Source: Methylotenera sp.
GTDB taxonomy: Bacteria > Pseudomonadota > Gammaproteobacteria > Burkholderiales > Methylophilaceae
NCBI RefSeq assembly: GCF_029945705.1
Contig: NZ_JAQSDC010000014.1
Span: 1-39,109 of the forward strand
Direction: 5' to 3'
Length of the DNA stretch: 39,109 nucleotides
The notes under the pieces were generated by a model, which did no database searches, was not told the origin of the DNA, and saw nothing but the letters and a program-made list of their open reading frames with translations. Of the stretch, positions 25,249 to 33,374 are shown in pieces. Position 1 is the stretch's first letter. Each line of letters begins with the position of its first letter. The position numbers and the translations under genes were made by a program.

Positions 25249-25586
25249 TATTTCTTTTTCCCTTCATCTAATGAGGCAAATTGGTAGCCTGCTTTGGCCC
25301 ATGCCAAAACACCACCCGCTAGGTTGTATACATTTTTGCTACCTTTGCTAGAGGCAAAAGCTGCGGCATGCGCAGAGCGAATGCCACTGTGGCAATAAAA
25401 AACGATGTTTTCTGATTTTGGCAGAGATTCATACTTTAGCGGCAACATTGCTAAAGGAATATGTATTGCGCCTTCAATTACGCCACGTGCAACTTCATCA
25501 TCATTACGCACGTCAACGAGTACCATCGGTTCTGTTGCCATCGTATTGAATAAGTCGTTCGCTTGAATTTCACTAAATGTGCTCAT
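25248..25586 (-). CDS. Single-domain rhodanese sulfurtransferase
   Basis: A 112-aa single rhodanese domain. It has LVDVRNDDEVARGVIEGAIH and the active loop CHSGIRS (Cys at about 65) in VFYCHSGIRSAHAA. NVYNLAGGVLAWAKAG at the C-terminal end is also typical. The six-residue loop is GlpE/PspE-sized, suited to sulfur rather than phosphate substrates. It is coupled to tusA by a 1-bp overlap. It lies on the same strand as the pilus operon and 123 bp after the secretin stop, with its own promoter candidate. Confidence 0.92.
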   Translation of the reverse strand: MSTFSEIQANDLFNTMATEPMVLVDVRNDDEVARGVIEGAIHIPLAMLPLKYESLPKSENIVFYCHSGIRSAHAAAFASSKGSKNVYNLAGGVLAWAKAGYQFASLDEGKKK

Positions 25587-25645
25587 TAACCTACACCTAA
25601 ATTAACCAAAGCAAATAATAGCAATTTTGACGGGTGACCGCACTA

Positions 25646-25674
25646 ACTATGTGGCGCAGGTCCTGTATCTGCAA
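25646..25674 (-). promoter_or_regulatory. Candidate promoter for rhodanese-tusA
   Basis: On the minus strand, TTGCAG (25674-25669) and CATAGT (25651-25646) are 17 bp apart, about 60 bp upstream of the rhodanese ATG. The elements match consensus at about four of six positions each. The gene pair is otherwise separated from the pilus operon by this gap. Confidence 0.3.
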
Positions 25675-25690
25675 TTGATATATCTTGGTT

Positions 25691-25716
25691 ATTATAATTA
25701 TAGCTATAATTATAAT
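25691..25716. promoter_or_regulatory. 26-bp perfect AT-rich palindrome
   Basis: ATTATAATTATAG and its exact reverse complement form a gapless 26-bp palindrome. It overlaps the stop codon of the secretin gene (25710-25712) and lies 17 bp upstream of the -35 of the candidate rhodanese promoter. It could be an operator or a weak hairpin at the operon end; the lack of GC argues against a standard terminator. Confidence 0.4.
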
Positions 25717-27068
25717 GGTACAGAGGTATCCAATTTATCTTTAAATTCGGATGACTCTAGCTTTAATTGGTGATCCATAATTAAAGCGCCGTTATGTTCT
25801 ATTAGTTGATTTTTATCGTCAGTAAATTCAGCAATTGCACTAGGATTTTGAATCACTTTAGGCGTAATAATAATCACAGTTTCGGTATTATTGACTGACT
25901 CAGTTGTAGTTGAAAATAATCGCCCAATGCCAGGAATATCGCCCAAAATTGGCACGCCTGTTTTATCTTTACGGCTTATCTTCTTAATTAGCCCACCAAT
26001 AAATATCGCCTGCCCGTCTTCACTGAGTAGTTCAGTGGTCACCTCAGTACTTTTCTTAGAAGGAATACCTGCGCTAAGTGAGGCTGAGCTGACTTCAGGG
26101 TGAACTTTTAATAATACACGTCCTTGTTGATCTACTGATGGTGTAACTCTAAGTATGACGCCAGATTCCAGAAATTGAATACTTTCTGTAGTTACTTGGT
26201 TAATCGTGGTCGTCACTTTAAAGCCAGTGCTGTCACCAATAGAAACACGCGCTTCTTGATTCTCCATGGCTAGTAATTTTGGCGTAGATAGCGTTTTTAC
26301 ACGATTTTTAGTCGCCTGCGCTTCTAAGAATAACTCTAGATTTTTGCCAGCTAATCCGAAGAAAAAACCAGCTTGCCTAGGGCCACCAGTGGCGGTTCCA
26401 GAAGCTAAGCCATTGGTACCAACCGTGGTGGCGCCAAATACTCTATTCCAATCTACGCCGTAAATTTCGCCATCATCCAGCGTAACTTCCAGTACTTTGG
26501 CCTCAATTAAAATCTGTTTGGGTTGCGCATCAAGTTCTTGCAAAAGCTTATTGGCACGCTCTAAAAACTCTGGCGTATCTTCAATGACGATCATGCGTCT
26601 ATCTATCAGAGGTGTCACTTTTCCATAGCGTGAAAGATATTTGGTCAGAATGTCGGCCACTTGTTTAGGATCGGAATATTGCACTTTAAAAGTTTTCAAT
26701 TGTGTGAGGCCGCCCGAGTGGTCTTGCCCAGCATCTTTATGGTCTAAAATAACGTAATCACCGTTACGAAACTCCACAGCATAACCAGCAGACTCTGCCA
26801 CGCGGTAAATCGCCTCTTTAACCGAGATGTTGTAAAGATTAACAGACACGGTGCCTGTCACACCTTTACCCAAAATGATGTTCACTTTGTCTTTGCGTGA
26901 AAGAATATCAAAAACTTCTTGTATAGACGATTCGCGAAAATTTAGCGTGACCAACTCGCCGATTTGCTCTTGCTTTCTGGTATCTGCTGACGCTGCGTGC
27001 GTCAACAAGCTCCCACAGATTAAGCTGAAAATTAAGGCGGTATAAACCGTGAATTTAAAATTTTTCAT
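25710..27068 (-). CDS. PilQ/GspD-like secretin of the second pilus system
   Basis: Outer-membrane secretin of 452 aa, shorter than PilQ because it lacks AMIN domains. A signal peptide covers about 1-28. An STN/N0 domain follows at about 40-110 (VTLNFRESSIQEVFDILSRK). N1-type and linker regions lie at about 125-190 (FKVQYSDPKQVADILTKYLS). The secretin domain covers about 190-410, with ILIEAKVLEVTLDDGE, AIFIGGLIKK and TETVIIITPKVI. It overlaps the PilP-like gene upstream by 4 bp and ends the pilMNOPQ-type block. AAGGTAACACACA before the ATG is a good ribosome site. No lipobox is seen, unlike the mshL product. Confidence 0.9.
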   Translation of the reverse strand: MKNFKFTVYTALIFSLICGSLLTHAASADTRKQEQIGELVTLNFRESSIQEVFDILSRKDKVNIILGKGVTGTVSVNLYNISVKEAIYRVAESAGYAVEFRNGDYVILDHKDAGQDHSGGLTQLKTFKVQYSDPKQVADILTKYLSRYGKVTPLIDRRMIVIEDTPEFLERANKLLQELDAQPKQILIEAKVLEVTLDDGEIYGVDWNRVFGATTVGTNGLASGTATGGPRQAGFFFGLAGKNLELFLEAQATKNRVKTLSTPKLLAMENQEARVSIGDSTGFKVTTTINQVTTESIQFLESGVILRVTPSVDQQGRVLLKVHPEVSSASLSAGIPSKKSTEVTTELLSEDGQAIFIGGLIKKISRKDKTGVPILGDIPGIGRLFSTTTESVNNTETVIIITPKVIQNPSAIAEFTDDKNQLIEHNGALIMDHQLKLESSEFKDKLDTSVPL

Positions 27069-27511
27069 TGTGTGTTACCTTGATCTTTATTTTGTCTTAA
27101 TAGCGGCTTATCTGTTTCTAATATTGTCTCTGCGCCTGTTGCTGATTCAGTTTTAGTTCTAACTGCACCCATCTTTATTTCTAGCACAATACGTTTTTTA
27201 CCTTTTTTAAATATCGCTTCATGATCTTTTACCTGTATTAATCGGTAGCCATCTTTTACTTCACCCAGCTTCATAATCACACCATCAATCGTGATAAGTG
27301 AATTCTTGCCAGCCAGCATCACTGCCGTTAGTATTGGGCTCCAGGGCGTTTCTTCTTCAATTTTTGCGCCAGATTCTGTATTGGCAACAGTAGTTGCTGT
27401 GAGTAGTGGTCGTGAAAATGGATCATGTTTTAATGCCTCATCTGCAAATGCAGTCGGCATAACGCCCAAAACCATCACCAGCATGCCTAAACTCAAGCGT
27501 TTATTGATCAT
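27065..27511 (-). CDS. PilP/GspC-like periplasmic protein
   Basis: A 148-aa secreted protein. A signal peptide (about 1-23) ends in AFA. The motif HDPFSRPLL (29-37) is a typical GspC/PilP-type linear segment. The homology-region-like beta-domain follows (about 60-110), with LTAVMLAGKNSLITIDGVIM, then LGEVKDGYRLIQVKDHEAIF and KKGKKRIVLEI. Proteins of this type link the PilN/PilO inner-membrane complex to the secretin. GAGG lies 7 bp before the ATG. It overlaps its neighbours by 4 bp on both sides. Confidence 0.8.
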   Translation of the reverse strand: MINKRLSLGMLVMVLGVMPTAFADEALKHDPFSRPLLTATTVANTESGAKIEEETPWSPILTAVMLAGKNSLITIDGVIMKLGEVKDGYRLIQVKDHEAIFKKGKKRIVLEIKMGAVRTKTESATGAETILETDKPLLRQNKDQGNTQ

Positions 27512-28092
27512 TTTGCGACCTCATTCAGACTTAGCGGGCGATACAGTGCAATATTCATTGAAAGTGTTACTTCCTTGCCTTCGTTCGCTGTTTTCATCTC
27601 AAATTCGGTCACGGTTGCGCTATTGCCCAAAGTTTTAGCAAAATCCAGCATCCATGTGCATAGCTGTAAATAGCTACCTTTGGCGCTCACCTCAAACGAA
27701 ACTTCTTCAAAAACAGACACCTGTTTTCTCTCTTTAGGTTTAAGGCTGGCAAGGCTGATGCCGTGTAGTCGTGCTGAATGATCAAGTGCTTCCATTAGTG
27801 ATGCGGCCATTTTGTCGTCCGAAGCTGGGCTACGTAGTTCGCTACTAAGTTTTTCTGAAAGCCGTTTAAGATCAGCTGTAATTTGCCCAAGCTCATTAGA
27901 TTGGTTAGGCGTTTGCTGTAATGACGCCATTAACGACTCTCTAGTAGATAATATTTGTTGATATTCGGCATACGGTTTGCGTAATAGCAATATCCAGCCT
28001 TCAAAAGCCAACAACAATACAAAAAAGAGCATTAAGCCAAACACCATGCGTGGGTTTAATTTGTTAAGCGCTTGCACGATATTTTTCATCAT
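27508..28092 (-). CDS. PilO/GspM-like inner-membrane protein
   Basis: A 194-aa bitopic protein with one transmembrane helix (about 16-36) and a coiled coil (about 45-80). A periplasmic alpha/beta domain at about 90-190 includes VFEEVSFEVSAKGSYLQLCT, a PilO-like strand-helix pattern. It forms the alignment complex with the PilN-like protein. Two in-frame ATGs open the gene (28092 and 28089), and the first overlaps the pilN stop by ATGA. Sequence is divergent but order and layout are clear. Confidence 0.8.
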   Translation of the reverse strand: MMKNIVQALNKLNPRMVFGLMLFFVLLLAFEGWILLLRKPYAEYQQILSTRESLMASLQQTPNQSNELGQITADLKRLSEKLSSELRSPASDDKMAASLMEALDHSARLHGISLASLKPKERKQVSVFEEVSFEVSAKGSYLQLCTWMLDFAKTLGNSATVTEFEMKTANEGKEVTLSMNIALYRPLSLNEVAK

Positions 28093-28754
28093 GGCGCCAC
28101 CTGCATTTTTGTCTCAGCTTGCTCGCGCATTTGCAAATTGAGATTGAAATCAATCACCTGCATAGTCGTATAGCTTCTAGTGCCAGTGTCTATCAAGCGT
28201 AAGTCAGCCACATTTGGCTCGGCGCCTAATTTACGCATAAATTCTGCCAGCATAGAATGATTCATGGCATGACCAATGATTTCTGCGCTATGCTCAATTT
28301 CTAATGATTGTGGCGTTGCAGCATCACTAGGCACCACAATAATGCCCGCATTGGCTGCACCAGGAACGTTAGCCAATGTACCCGTGCTACTCAGGCGCAT
28401 AAAGCGCAGGTTGTCAAACCAAACACCTTCACTGTAAGCGTTATCAATGGCGTGTAAGAAAATTGTTACTCGGTCGTTACCGCGCAATTCATGTAATGCG
28501 GCAAGTTGCTGCTCAGTCACTTGTTTCTGTTGGCGATATTCTTCGGTTTTGCTTTTTGTTTGCTGCGAGATTTGTTCTTGCTGCTCAAGGCGCACCACTT
28601 TTACGTTTTCTCGCCATGTGAGGTAAGTCATGAGCGCTTTTGCTAAGCCTATGCTGAGTATCACTAGCACACACGCAGCAATAAAATGCTGCACCATACG
28701 CTGCATGCCTAGATTTCGGCGGTAATCTTCAGGGATTAAATCCATATTAGCCAT
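28089..28754 (-). CDS. PilN-like inner-membrane protein
   Basis: A 221-aa protein starting with the PilN hallmark near-N-terminal motif (MDLIPEDYRRNLGM, residues 4-17), which in PilN binds the groove of PilM. One transmembrane helix (about 24-43), a Gln/Glu-rich coiled coil (about 55-90) and a periplasmic ferredoxin-like domain with LEIEHSAEIIGHAMNHSMLA follow. It overlaps the PilM-like gene by 8 bp and the PilO-like gene by 4 bp. Assignment to PilN is supported by the motif and by the neighbouring PilM-like gene. Confidence 0.85.
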   Translation of the reverse strand: MANMDLIPEDYRRNLGMQRMVQHFIAACVLVILSIGLAKALMTYLTWRENVKVVRLEQQEQISQQTKSKTEEYRQQKQVTEQQLAALHELRGNDRVTIFLHAIDNAYSEGVWFDNLRFMRLSSTGTLANVPGAANAGIIVVPSDAATPQSLEIEHSAEIIGHAMNHSMLAEFMRKLGAEPNVADLRLIDTGTRSYTTMQVIDFNLNLQMREQAETKMQVAP

Positions 28755-29907
28755 GTTCAGGCACCCCTCTTAAGGCTAAACCTGTGGTGAGTGCAATGCC
28801 TGGCATAGTGCCTAAAATATGATTGTTTAGTCGATATTTTTCTGCGGCAAATACTTCTACGGGATCTAAAATATCTACCGATACATTTAATTGCTCACGT
28901 AAAAAATTCAAGATGCCAGGGTAGCGTGCCACGCGACCAGTTAAGTAGATTTGGTCTACTGTTTTTCCGCGTGCTTTTGAAGTCATATACACTAACGTTT
29001 TATTAATTTCTTGCAAAAGTAGGGCGATTTCTGGCCTGATGACTTCTGCCACCATTTGATTGATTTCATCTGGTTTATCTTTGGCTAAATCTGCATTTGG
29101 AATCGTTTCGTATAGCAAACGTATCATCAATTCTTCAGGCATATCCAGTACTTGTTTCAACCGTGCAAACATACGATTTTCAGAGAATTCTACAGGGCGA
29201 TCTAACATCAAACGGCGTCCCCATATGATGCTTAAAAAGCTGGAATCTGCCCCAAAATTGATCAGCAATACATTGGGTAGCGCTGGGAATTCTGGCGCAT
29301 GAATAGCGCCAGCATGGCTCACAAGCCTCGCTAACGCAGCGGGGCCAATATCTAATGAATCCACGTCAAGCCCAGCATTGGTTAATAAATCTAAATAAGC
29401 CAGTACTTTATCGCGCGGCGCCAGCGCAACCAGCGCATCTCGCTGAGCGATGTTTGGTTCTTCTTCGCGCAGCGTCATAAAATCAACCACTAAATTATCC
29501 AGTTCAGCTTTGTAGCGCTCGCGTAACTCTGCCACTACTGCTTCTGAATCTGCTTGGCCATCTGTGCGTTTATAAGTAATGGTGATAATTTTAATTTGGT
29601 CTATTGGTAAGCAAGAAACCACGCGATTGCCCTTAAATGGCTGCGAGGCATATGCCTGTTTTAATAATGCTTTGAGTATCTTTGGATTGGTTTGTAGCGC
29701 TTCACGGGAGCACGGGTAGGGAATAGAAGCAATGGCGCGAATATGCACTTTGCCATTTAATTTTTCTATTTGCGCTAGATTTAGTCTATCAAGCCCCATG
29801 TCTAGACCAATGCAAAATTTATTCGCTAGGCTGCCATTTAACAAAGGCAACACTTTCTGCAACTTGCTTAAGACAGGCGTAATTAAATTTTTGTAATCAG
29901 TGGTCAT
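28747..29907 (-). CDS. PilM-like actin-fold assembly protein
   Basis: Cytoplasmic PilM-family protein that binds the PilN N-terminus. An actin/FtsA-type first phosphate loop is visible in CIGLDMGLDRLNLAQIEK, a second motif in VLLINFGADSSFLSIIWG and a C-terminal nucleotide-fold segment in QIYLTGRVARYPGI. Length of about 386 aa is normal for the family. ATG 29907 is preferred over the preceding in-frame GTG (29910), with GAGA upstream. It starts the pilMNOPQ block, 43-45 bp after the stop of the Kelch-bearing pilin gene, so the two halves of the operon are closely joined. Confidence 0.85.
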   Translation of the reverse strand: MTTDYKNLITPVLSKLQKVLPLLNGSLANKFCIGLDMGLDRLNLAQIEKLNGKVHIRAIASIPYPCSREALQTNPKILKALLKQAYASQPFKGNRVVSCLPIDQIKIITITYKRTDGQADSEAVVAELRERYKAELDNLVVDFMTLREEEPNIAQRDALVALAPRDKVLAYLDLLTNAGLDVDSLDIGPAALARLVSHAGAIHAPEFPALPNVLLINFGADSSFLSIIWGRRLMLDRPVEFSENRMFARLKQVLDMPEELMIRLLYETIPNADLAKDKPDEINQMVAEVIRPEIALLLQEINKTLVYMTSKARGKTVDQIYLTGRVARYPGILNFLREQLNVSVDILDPVEVFAAEKYRLNNHILGTMPGIALTTGLALRGVPEHG

Positions 29908-29952
29908 CACGTTCTCTATAGGTTCTATTTAATTATAAGTGCCAGCTGGGGT

Positions 29953-32406
29953 TTAATAAGTCACGATAAGCTGTGGATTTTTAGTACTATTCTCACGGCT
30001 GTTGATGCTGAATTGGTCTGAGACTTCGGTATAAATTACTATGCCGTTATTCATACGCACACCATCTACCCATTCTTGTACTAACGGTTTTAGTTCAAAG
30101 TTAATCCAGCCACTCGTAAAGTTAGCGGCTAGTGGCGATGCAGCTGTTGACTCATCTGAAGCTGTAGCAACGGCTGTGGGAGTGCCCGTATCGAATTTAT
30201 AATGATTTGTATAAACCACAGAAACCGCATCATCGCCGCCTAAACTATAGATGTAGCCATTCACAGCGGCTGCACCTGCATACTCAAGTGCCATTGGGTA
30301 ATTCAGCTGCGTGATGTAGTTATTGTTAATGGTGTCGTACACCCTGACAGTGCTGGTATTAAAGCCTGATTGCTTACCTGCGATAAGATATATTTTGTTA
30401 CAAACAACAGCGGAGGCCATAGTGTCAGTAGCGATTGGCAACACTGCTTTATTTGTCCACGTATTGGTGCTTGGGTCATACATTTCGTTATTGCTTAAAC
30501 TGAGGAAACCCGCCCAGCCGCCAATAGCATAAATTTTTCCGTTAATAGCCTGAACGGTAAGGTAAGCTCTGGCGGTCGTCATAGTGGTTTTAGTTGCCCA
30601 AGTATTGGTGGCAGGGTCATATTCTTCATTAGTTTTTAAGGCCGTATTGGTTTTATTACCGCCTATGGCATAAATTTTGTTGTTAACGGCCGCGGCTGAA
30701 AAAAACATGCGACCTGTAGGCATGTTGGCTTTAGTCGCCCAAGTATTGTTGGATGGATCGTAAACTTCATTCACGCTAAGGGCTGTTATGCCATTAGCTG
30801 TTCCGCCCATTACGTATATTTTTCCATTGACTACAGCAATTGCTGCATCTGAACGATTTGTCGGCATAGAAGCTTTAGTTGCCCAAGTATTGGTCGCTGG
30901 GTCATATTCTTCTACGGTATTGAAATAGCCACCCACTGGGTTGTAGCCGCCTATGGTGTAGATTTTATTATTGACGGTTGCCACCATATGGTTTGTTCTA
31001 GCGGTGGGCATGTTGCTCATAGTGGTCCATGATTGTGCCGTGTATGGTGGATGAAGGTTCGAAGCCCAGTTCGTACAGCCCGTGCGGTAATACCAGCTAG
31101 TACCTGCGCTTGGTGTGAGTGGACAAATAAGTTTAGCCGTATTGTTGCCAGCACCTTCTACCCATGACTCGTTGATGGCATTCACCCAAATAGATTTAGT
31201 ATTGGTAGTTGCACTGCCAACAGCACTGACATACATGCGTAATTTCGCACTTTGTATGCTGACGCCAGCGGGAATGCTACTGGTATCAAACTGGGTAAGA
31301 ATACGGTTTTCAAGCGATGGGCTGTTATACACTTTGAGCGTGGTAGCTTTACCGTTGTTGAATTGCAATAATATATTGGTGTCGTTAAAGCTGTCAGCGA
31401 TTGGGCTTAACGTCACTGTGCCATGAGGCGTATCAACTGGGCCAGTAGTGCCGCAAGGCAATAAGTAGCTGAAGGTGATTTTAGGGCGCTTAGTCGCATC
31501 TGAATCATCACTACTGGTAAATTTGAAAGTGCCTACTTCACCTGTTGATTTTACGAGTGCACCATAGTTGGGATATTTCCCACTAAGCCATGCAATTGTT
31601 AGGTCTGTCGCATTAAAATCGACCCAAGCGCTTCCAGTACTGATTTGTGTATCTAATTTAACTGGATGATAGTCGCCACCAGGGGTTGTCCATAACGTGC
31701 TGCCATTTGTGGTGTTCCAAGTGGCGCCATCCAGCGGGCTATTCGCGCCAGTACCCTCTACCCAGTCGCGGGTCATTCGATAAAGCTCAACAGCACCTAA
31801 AAGCCCTCCGCTGGCATAGATTGAAAATTTTGCAGAAATTGGGCGACTACCTATAGGGAAAGTCGAAAAATCAAATTTATATAACAAACTCTGCTGACTT
31901 TTTTTAATGGCTAATGCACTGGTCAATCCATAATTACTCTCTGCCGCGGAATCAATATAGGTATCCATTCCCACGGTTGCATTGGGTTGCATGGTGTAAG
32001 TGACCGCTGGAGATTGATACACGTAGATATTGTTGCGGGTAAGCGTCACTGAAGTGCCGTTATAAGTACCTTTGGAAATTAAGCTTGTAGTATTGCCTCC
32101 AGCTGAAGTTGCATATGCTGAATAGCTAGTGCCGCCAAAATTGCTGTTAGTCACTGGTGTACCCACAACAGGAAACCCACCCCCACAGCTAATACTCTGC
32201 ACTTTGGCGTTGGCGGCTTGCAAGCCAGCCTCCGCGGCGTACCTAGCACGGTCTGTATTCATTTGATTCACTACCATATCGGTGTTCATGCCGTTATCAC
32301 GGTTAATCAAAAAGGCAATCGCGGCGATTAAACTCATGGCGAGCACGACGGGTAATAAAGTAAAACCTGCTAATCTGGCAGACGTTTTAATCGTGTGCTG
32401 CCTCAT
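29953..32406 (-). CDS. Giant PilX-like pilin with DNRLRE and six-blade Kelch domains
   Basis: An 817-aa prepilin. The leader ends at Gly14, followed by FTLLPVVLAMSLIAAIAFLI; mature +5 is Pro, not Glu, so it cannot pack as a normal subunit and suits the fibre tip. RARYAAEAGLQAANAKVQ (53-70) is PilX/GspK-like. A DNRLRE-type beta-domain spans about 140-315 (RDWVEGTG ... RPKITFSYL). A second begins at about 335 (ENRILTQFDTSSIPAG, ESWVEGAG) but finishes only at 765-817 (INFELKPLVQEWVDG ... NPQLIVTY). Between them (about 455-740) lie six Kelch repeats with NKIYAIGG and YDPATNTW signatures, a complete propeller. It overlaps the PilW gene by 4 bp. An adhesin role is inference; DNRLRE and Kelch folds often bind carbohydrates or proteins. 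Confidence 0.88.
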   Translation of the reverse strand: MRQHTIKTSARLAGFTLLPVVLAMSLIAAIAFLINRDNGMNTDMVVNQMNTDRARYAAEAGLQAANAKVQSISCGGGFPVVGTPVTNSNFGGTSYSAYATSAGGNTTSLISKGTYNGTSVTLTRNNIYVYQSPAVTYTMQPNATVGMDTYIDSAAESNYGLTSALAIKKSQQSLLYKFDFSTFPIGSRPISAKFSIYASGGLLGAVELYRMTRDWVEGTGANSPLDGATWNTTNGSTLWTTPGGDYHPVKLDTQISTGSAWVDFNATDLTIAWLSGKYPNYGALVKSTGEVGTFKFTSSDDSDATKRPKITFSYLLPCGTTGPVDTPHGTVTLSPIADSFNDTNILLQFNNGKATTLKVYNSPSLENRILTQFDTSSIPAGVSIQSAKLRMYVSAVGSATTNTKSIWVNAINESWVEGAGNNTAKLICPLTPSAGTSWYYRTGCTNWASNLHPPYTAQSWTTMSNMPTARTNHMVATVNNKIYTIGGYNPVGGYFNTVEEYDPATNTWATKASMPTNRSDAAIAVVNGKIYVMGGTANGITALSVNEVYDPSNNTWATKANMPTGRMFFSAAAVNNKIYAIGGNKTNTALKTNEEYDPATNTWATKTTMTTARAYLTVQAINGKIYAIGGWAGFLSLSNNEMYDPSTNTWTNKAVLPIATDTMASAVVCNKIYLIAGKQSGFNTSTVRVYDTINNNYITQLNYPMALEYAGAAAVNGYIYSLGGDDAVSVVYTNHYKFDTGTPTAVATASDESTAASPLAANFTSGWINFELKPLVQEWVDGVRMNNGIVIYTEVSDQFSINSRENSTKNPQLIVTY
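30589..30912 (-). repeat. DNA-level repeats within the Kelch propeller
   Basis: Two 39-bp segments, 30589-30627 and 30874-30912, differ at only two positions and encode the same blade junction (EEYDPATNTWATK). They are 285 bp apart, exactly 95 codons or two blades. A more diverged copy lies near 30728-30766. Such identity suggests recent blade-pair duplication or gene conversion. Confidence 0.75.
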
Positions 32407-32921
32407 AGCGAACCGCCGCCCAGCCGCATGCTGGTTGATAAGCTCACAGTATTCTTATTCGCGTCACTTAAAGTGAGGCTGATTGCTGCAACTGACTTAT
32501 CAACCGCGCCCATGCTGGCTGGAAGAGTAGCAGAGAATGTAGTCACGTTATTGGCAATCACAGTAGTGCCTGTGCAAGAGTTGTCGGTAGTGACTGTTTC
32601 AATCAGTTGATTAGAGGCGTTTCGGCAGTACATAACACAAGTTGCACCAGTACAAGCTGACGGTGCAAACCAGTCGCCAGTGGTGTTTGCTGTTGGCGTG
32701 GTGAGTACTTTTGGTGCGAGGCTGCGCGCTTTATCTGCCATGCGCTCTAGCGCAAAGCGGCCTTGATAGGCTAGTTCATTGGTGCCACGTCCTGCGGTTT
32801 GTACATCTAAGCCGAGTTTTACAAGGTTGTTGAGCGCTAGCATGATAATCGCGCTAATCGCCATGGCTATTACCAGCTCAATCAGCGTCATGCCGCATTG
32901 GTGTTGTCGCGGGTTCATCAT
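32403..32921 (-). CDS. PilW/GspJ-like minor pilin
   Basis: Minor prepilin of about 172 aa. The leader ends CG before MTLIELVIAMAISAIIML, with Glu at mature +5. The next residues, VQTAGRGTNELAYQGRFALE, follow the PilW/GspJ pattern in which helix 1 is followed by a region that pairs with other minor pilins. Four Cys are clustered at about 85-115, likely forming disulfides. Several GTG codons precede in frame, but ATG 32921 overlaps the PilV stop as TAATG and fits translational coupling. The 3' end overlaps the giant pilin by 4 bp. Confidence 0.82.
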   Translation of the reverse strand: MMNPRQHQCGMTLIELVIAMAISAIIMLALNNLVKLGLDVQTAGRGTNELAYQGRFALERMADKARSLAPKVLTTPTANTTGDWFAPSACTGATCVMYCRNASNQLIETVTTDNSCTGTTVIANNVTTFSATLPASMGAVDKSVAAISLTLSDANKNTVSLSTSMRLGGGSL

Positions 32922-33367
32922 TACCACCACTGACCAACCAAAGTGTTTAATGCATTGGCGCTGCCTTCAGCCTCGTAATAAACGCTCACAAAAAGCACGC
33001 CAGTATCAGTGGCGCTTAAGGCATTGCTTGTATTGTCGTAACGGTAAATAGTCACCGCGCGGCGATTACTAACACCACTCGCATCAGAAAGGCTAGTGCT
33101 GATAGAGGTGCTTGTATTGCCACCAGTGGCGCTGGTCACCGCATAAAGTGTACTGTATGGTTTGCTTAATACTTCTTCCATTTTGTTACGCAGATTAAGT
33201 TGCCTAGCCGCGATATTGCTAGCACTGCCAGAAATTGCATTATTGAGTGCTTGCATGGCAGGTACGAGTAATACGGCAATCAGTACAATCGACAATAAAA
33301 CTTCCACGTACGAAAAACCAGTTTGTTGGCGATTGCTTGTTTTGCATGAAGTGACTATCAAGTTCAT
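32921..33367 (-). CDS. PilV/GspI-like minor pilin
   Basis: A 148-aa prepilin. The leader is followed by TG and FSYVEVLLSIVLIAVLLVPAM, with Glu at mature +5. RNKMEEVLSKPYSTL (about 64-78) is the PilV/GspI signature helix that contacts PilW/GspJ and PilX/GspK in the tip complex. Start ATG 33367 lies 7 bp after the FimT-like stop. The 3' end couples to the PilW-like gene. Confidence 0.85.
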   Translation of the reverse strand: MNLIVTSCKTSNRQQTGFSYVEVLLSIVLIAVLLVPAMQALNNAISGSASNIAARQLNLRNKMEEVLSKPYSTLYAVTSATGGNTSTSISTSLSDASGVSNRRAVTIYRYDNTSNALSATDTGVLFVSVYYEAEGSANALNTLVGQWW

Positions 33368-33374
33368 AGCAAAC

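Noticed and set aside
30440-31020. Regular repeats as a CRISPR array
   Set aside because: The repeats are in-frame Kelch blade codons of about 47 residues, not short repeats with unique spacers.
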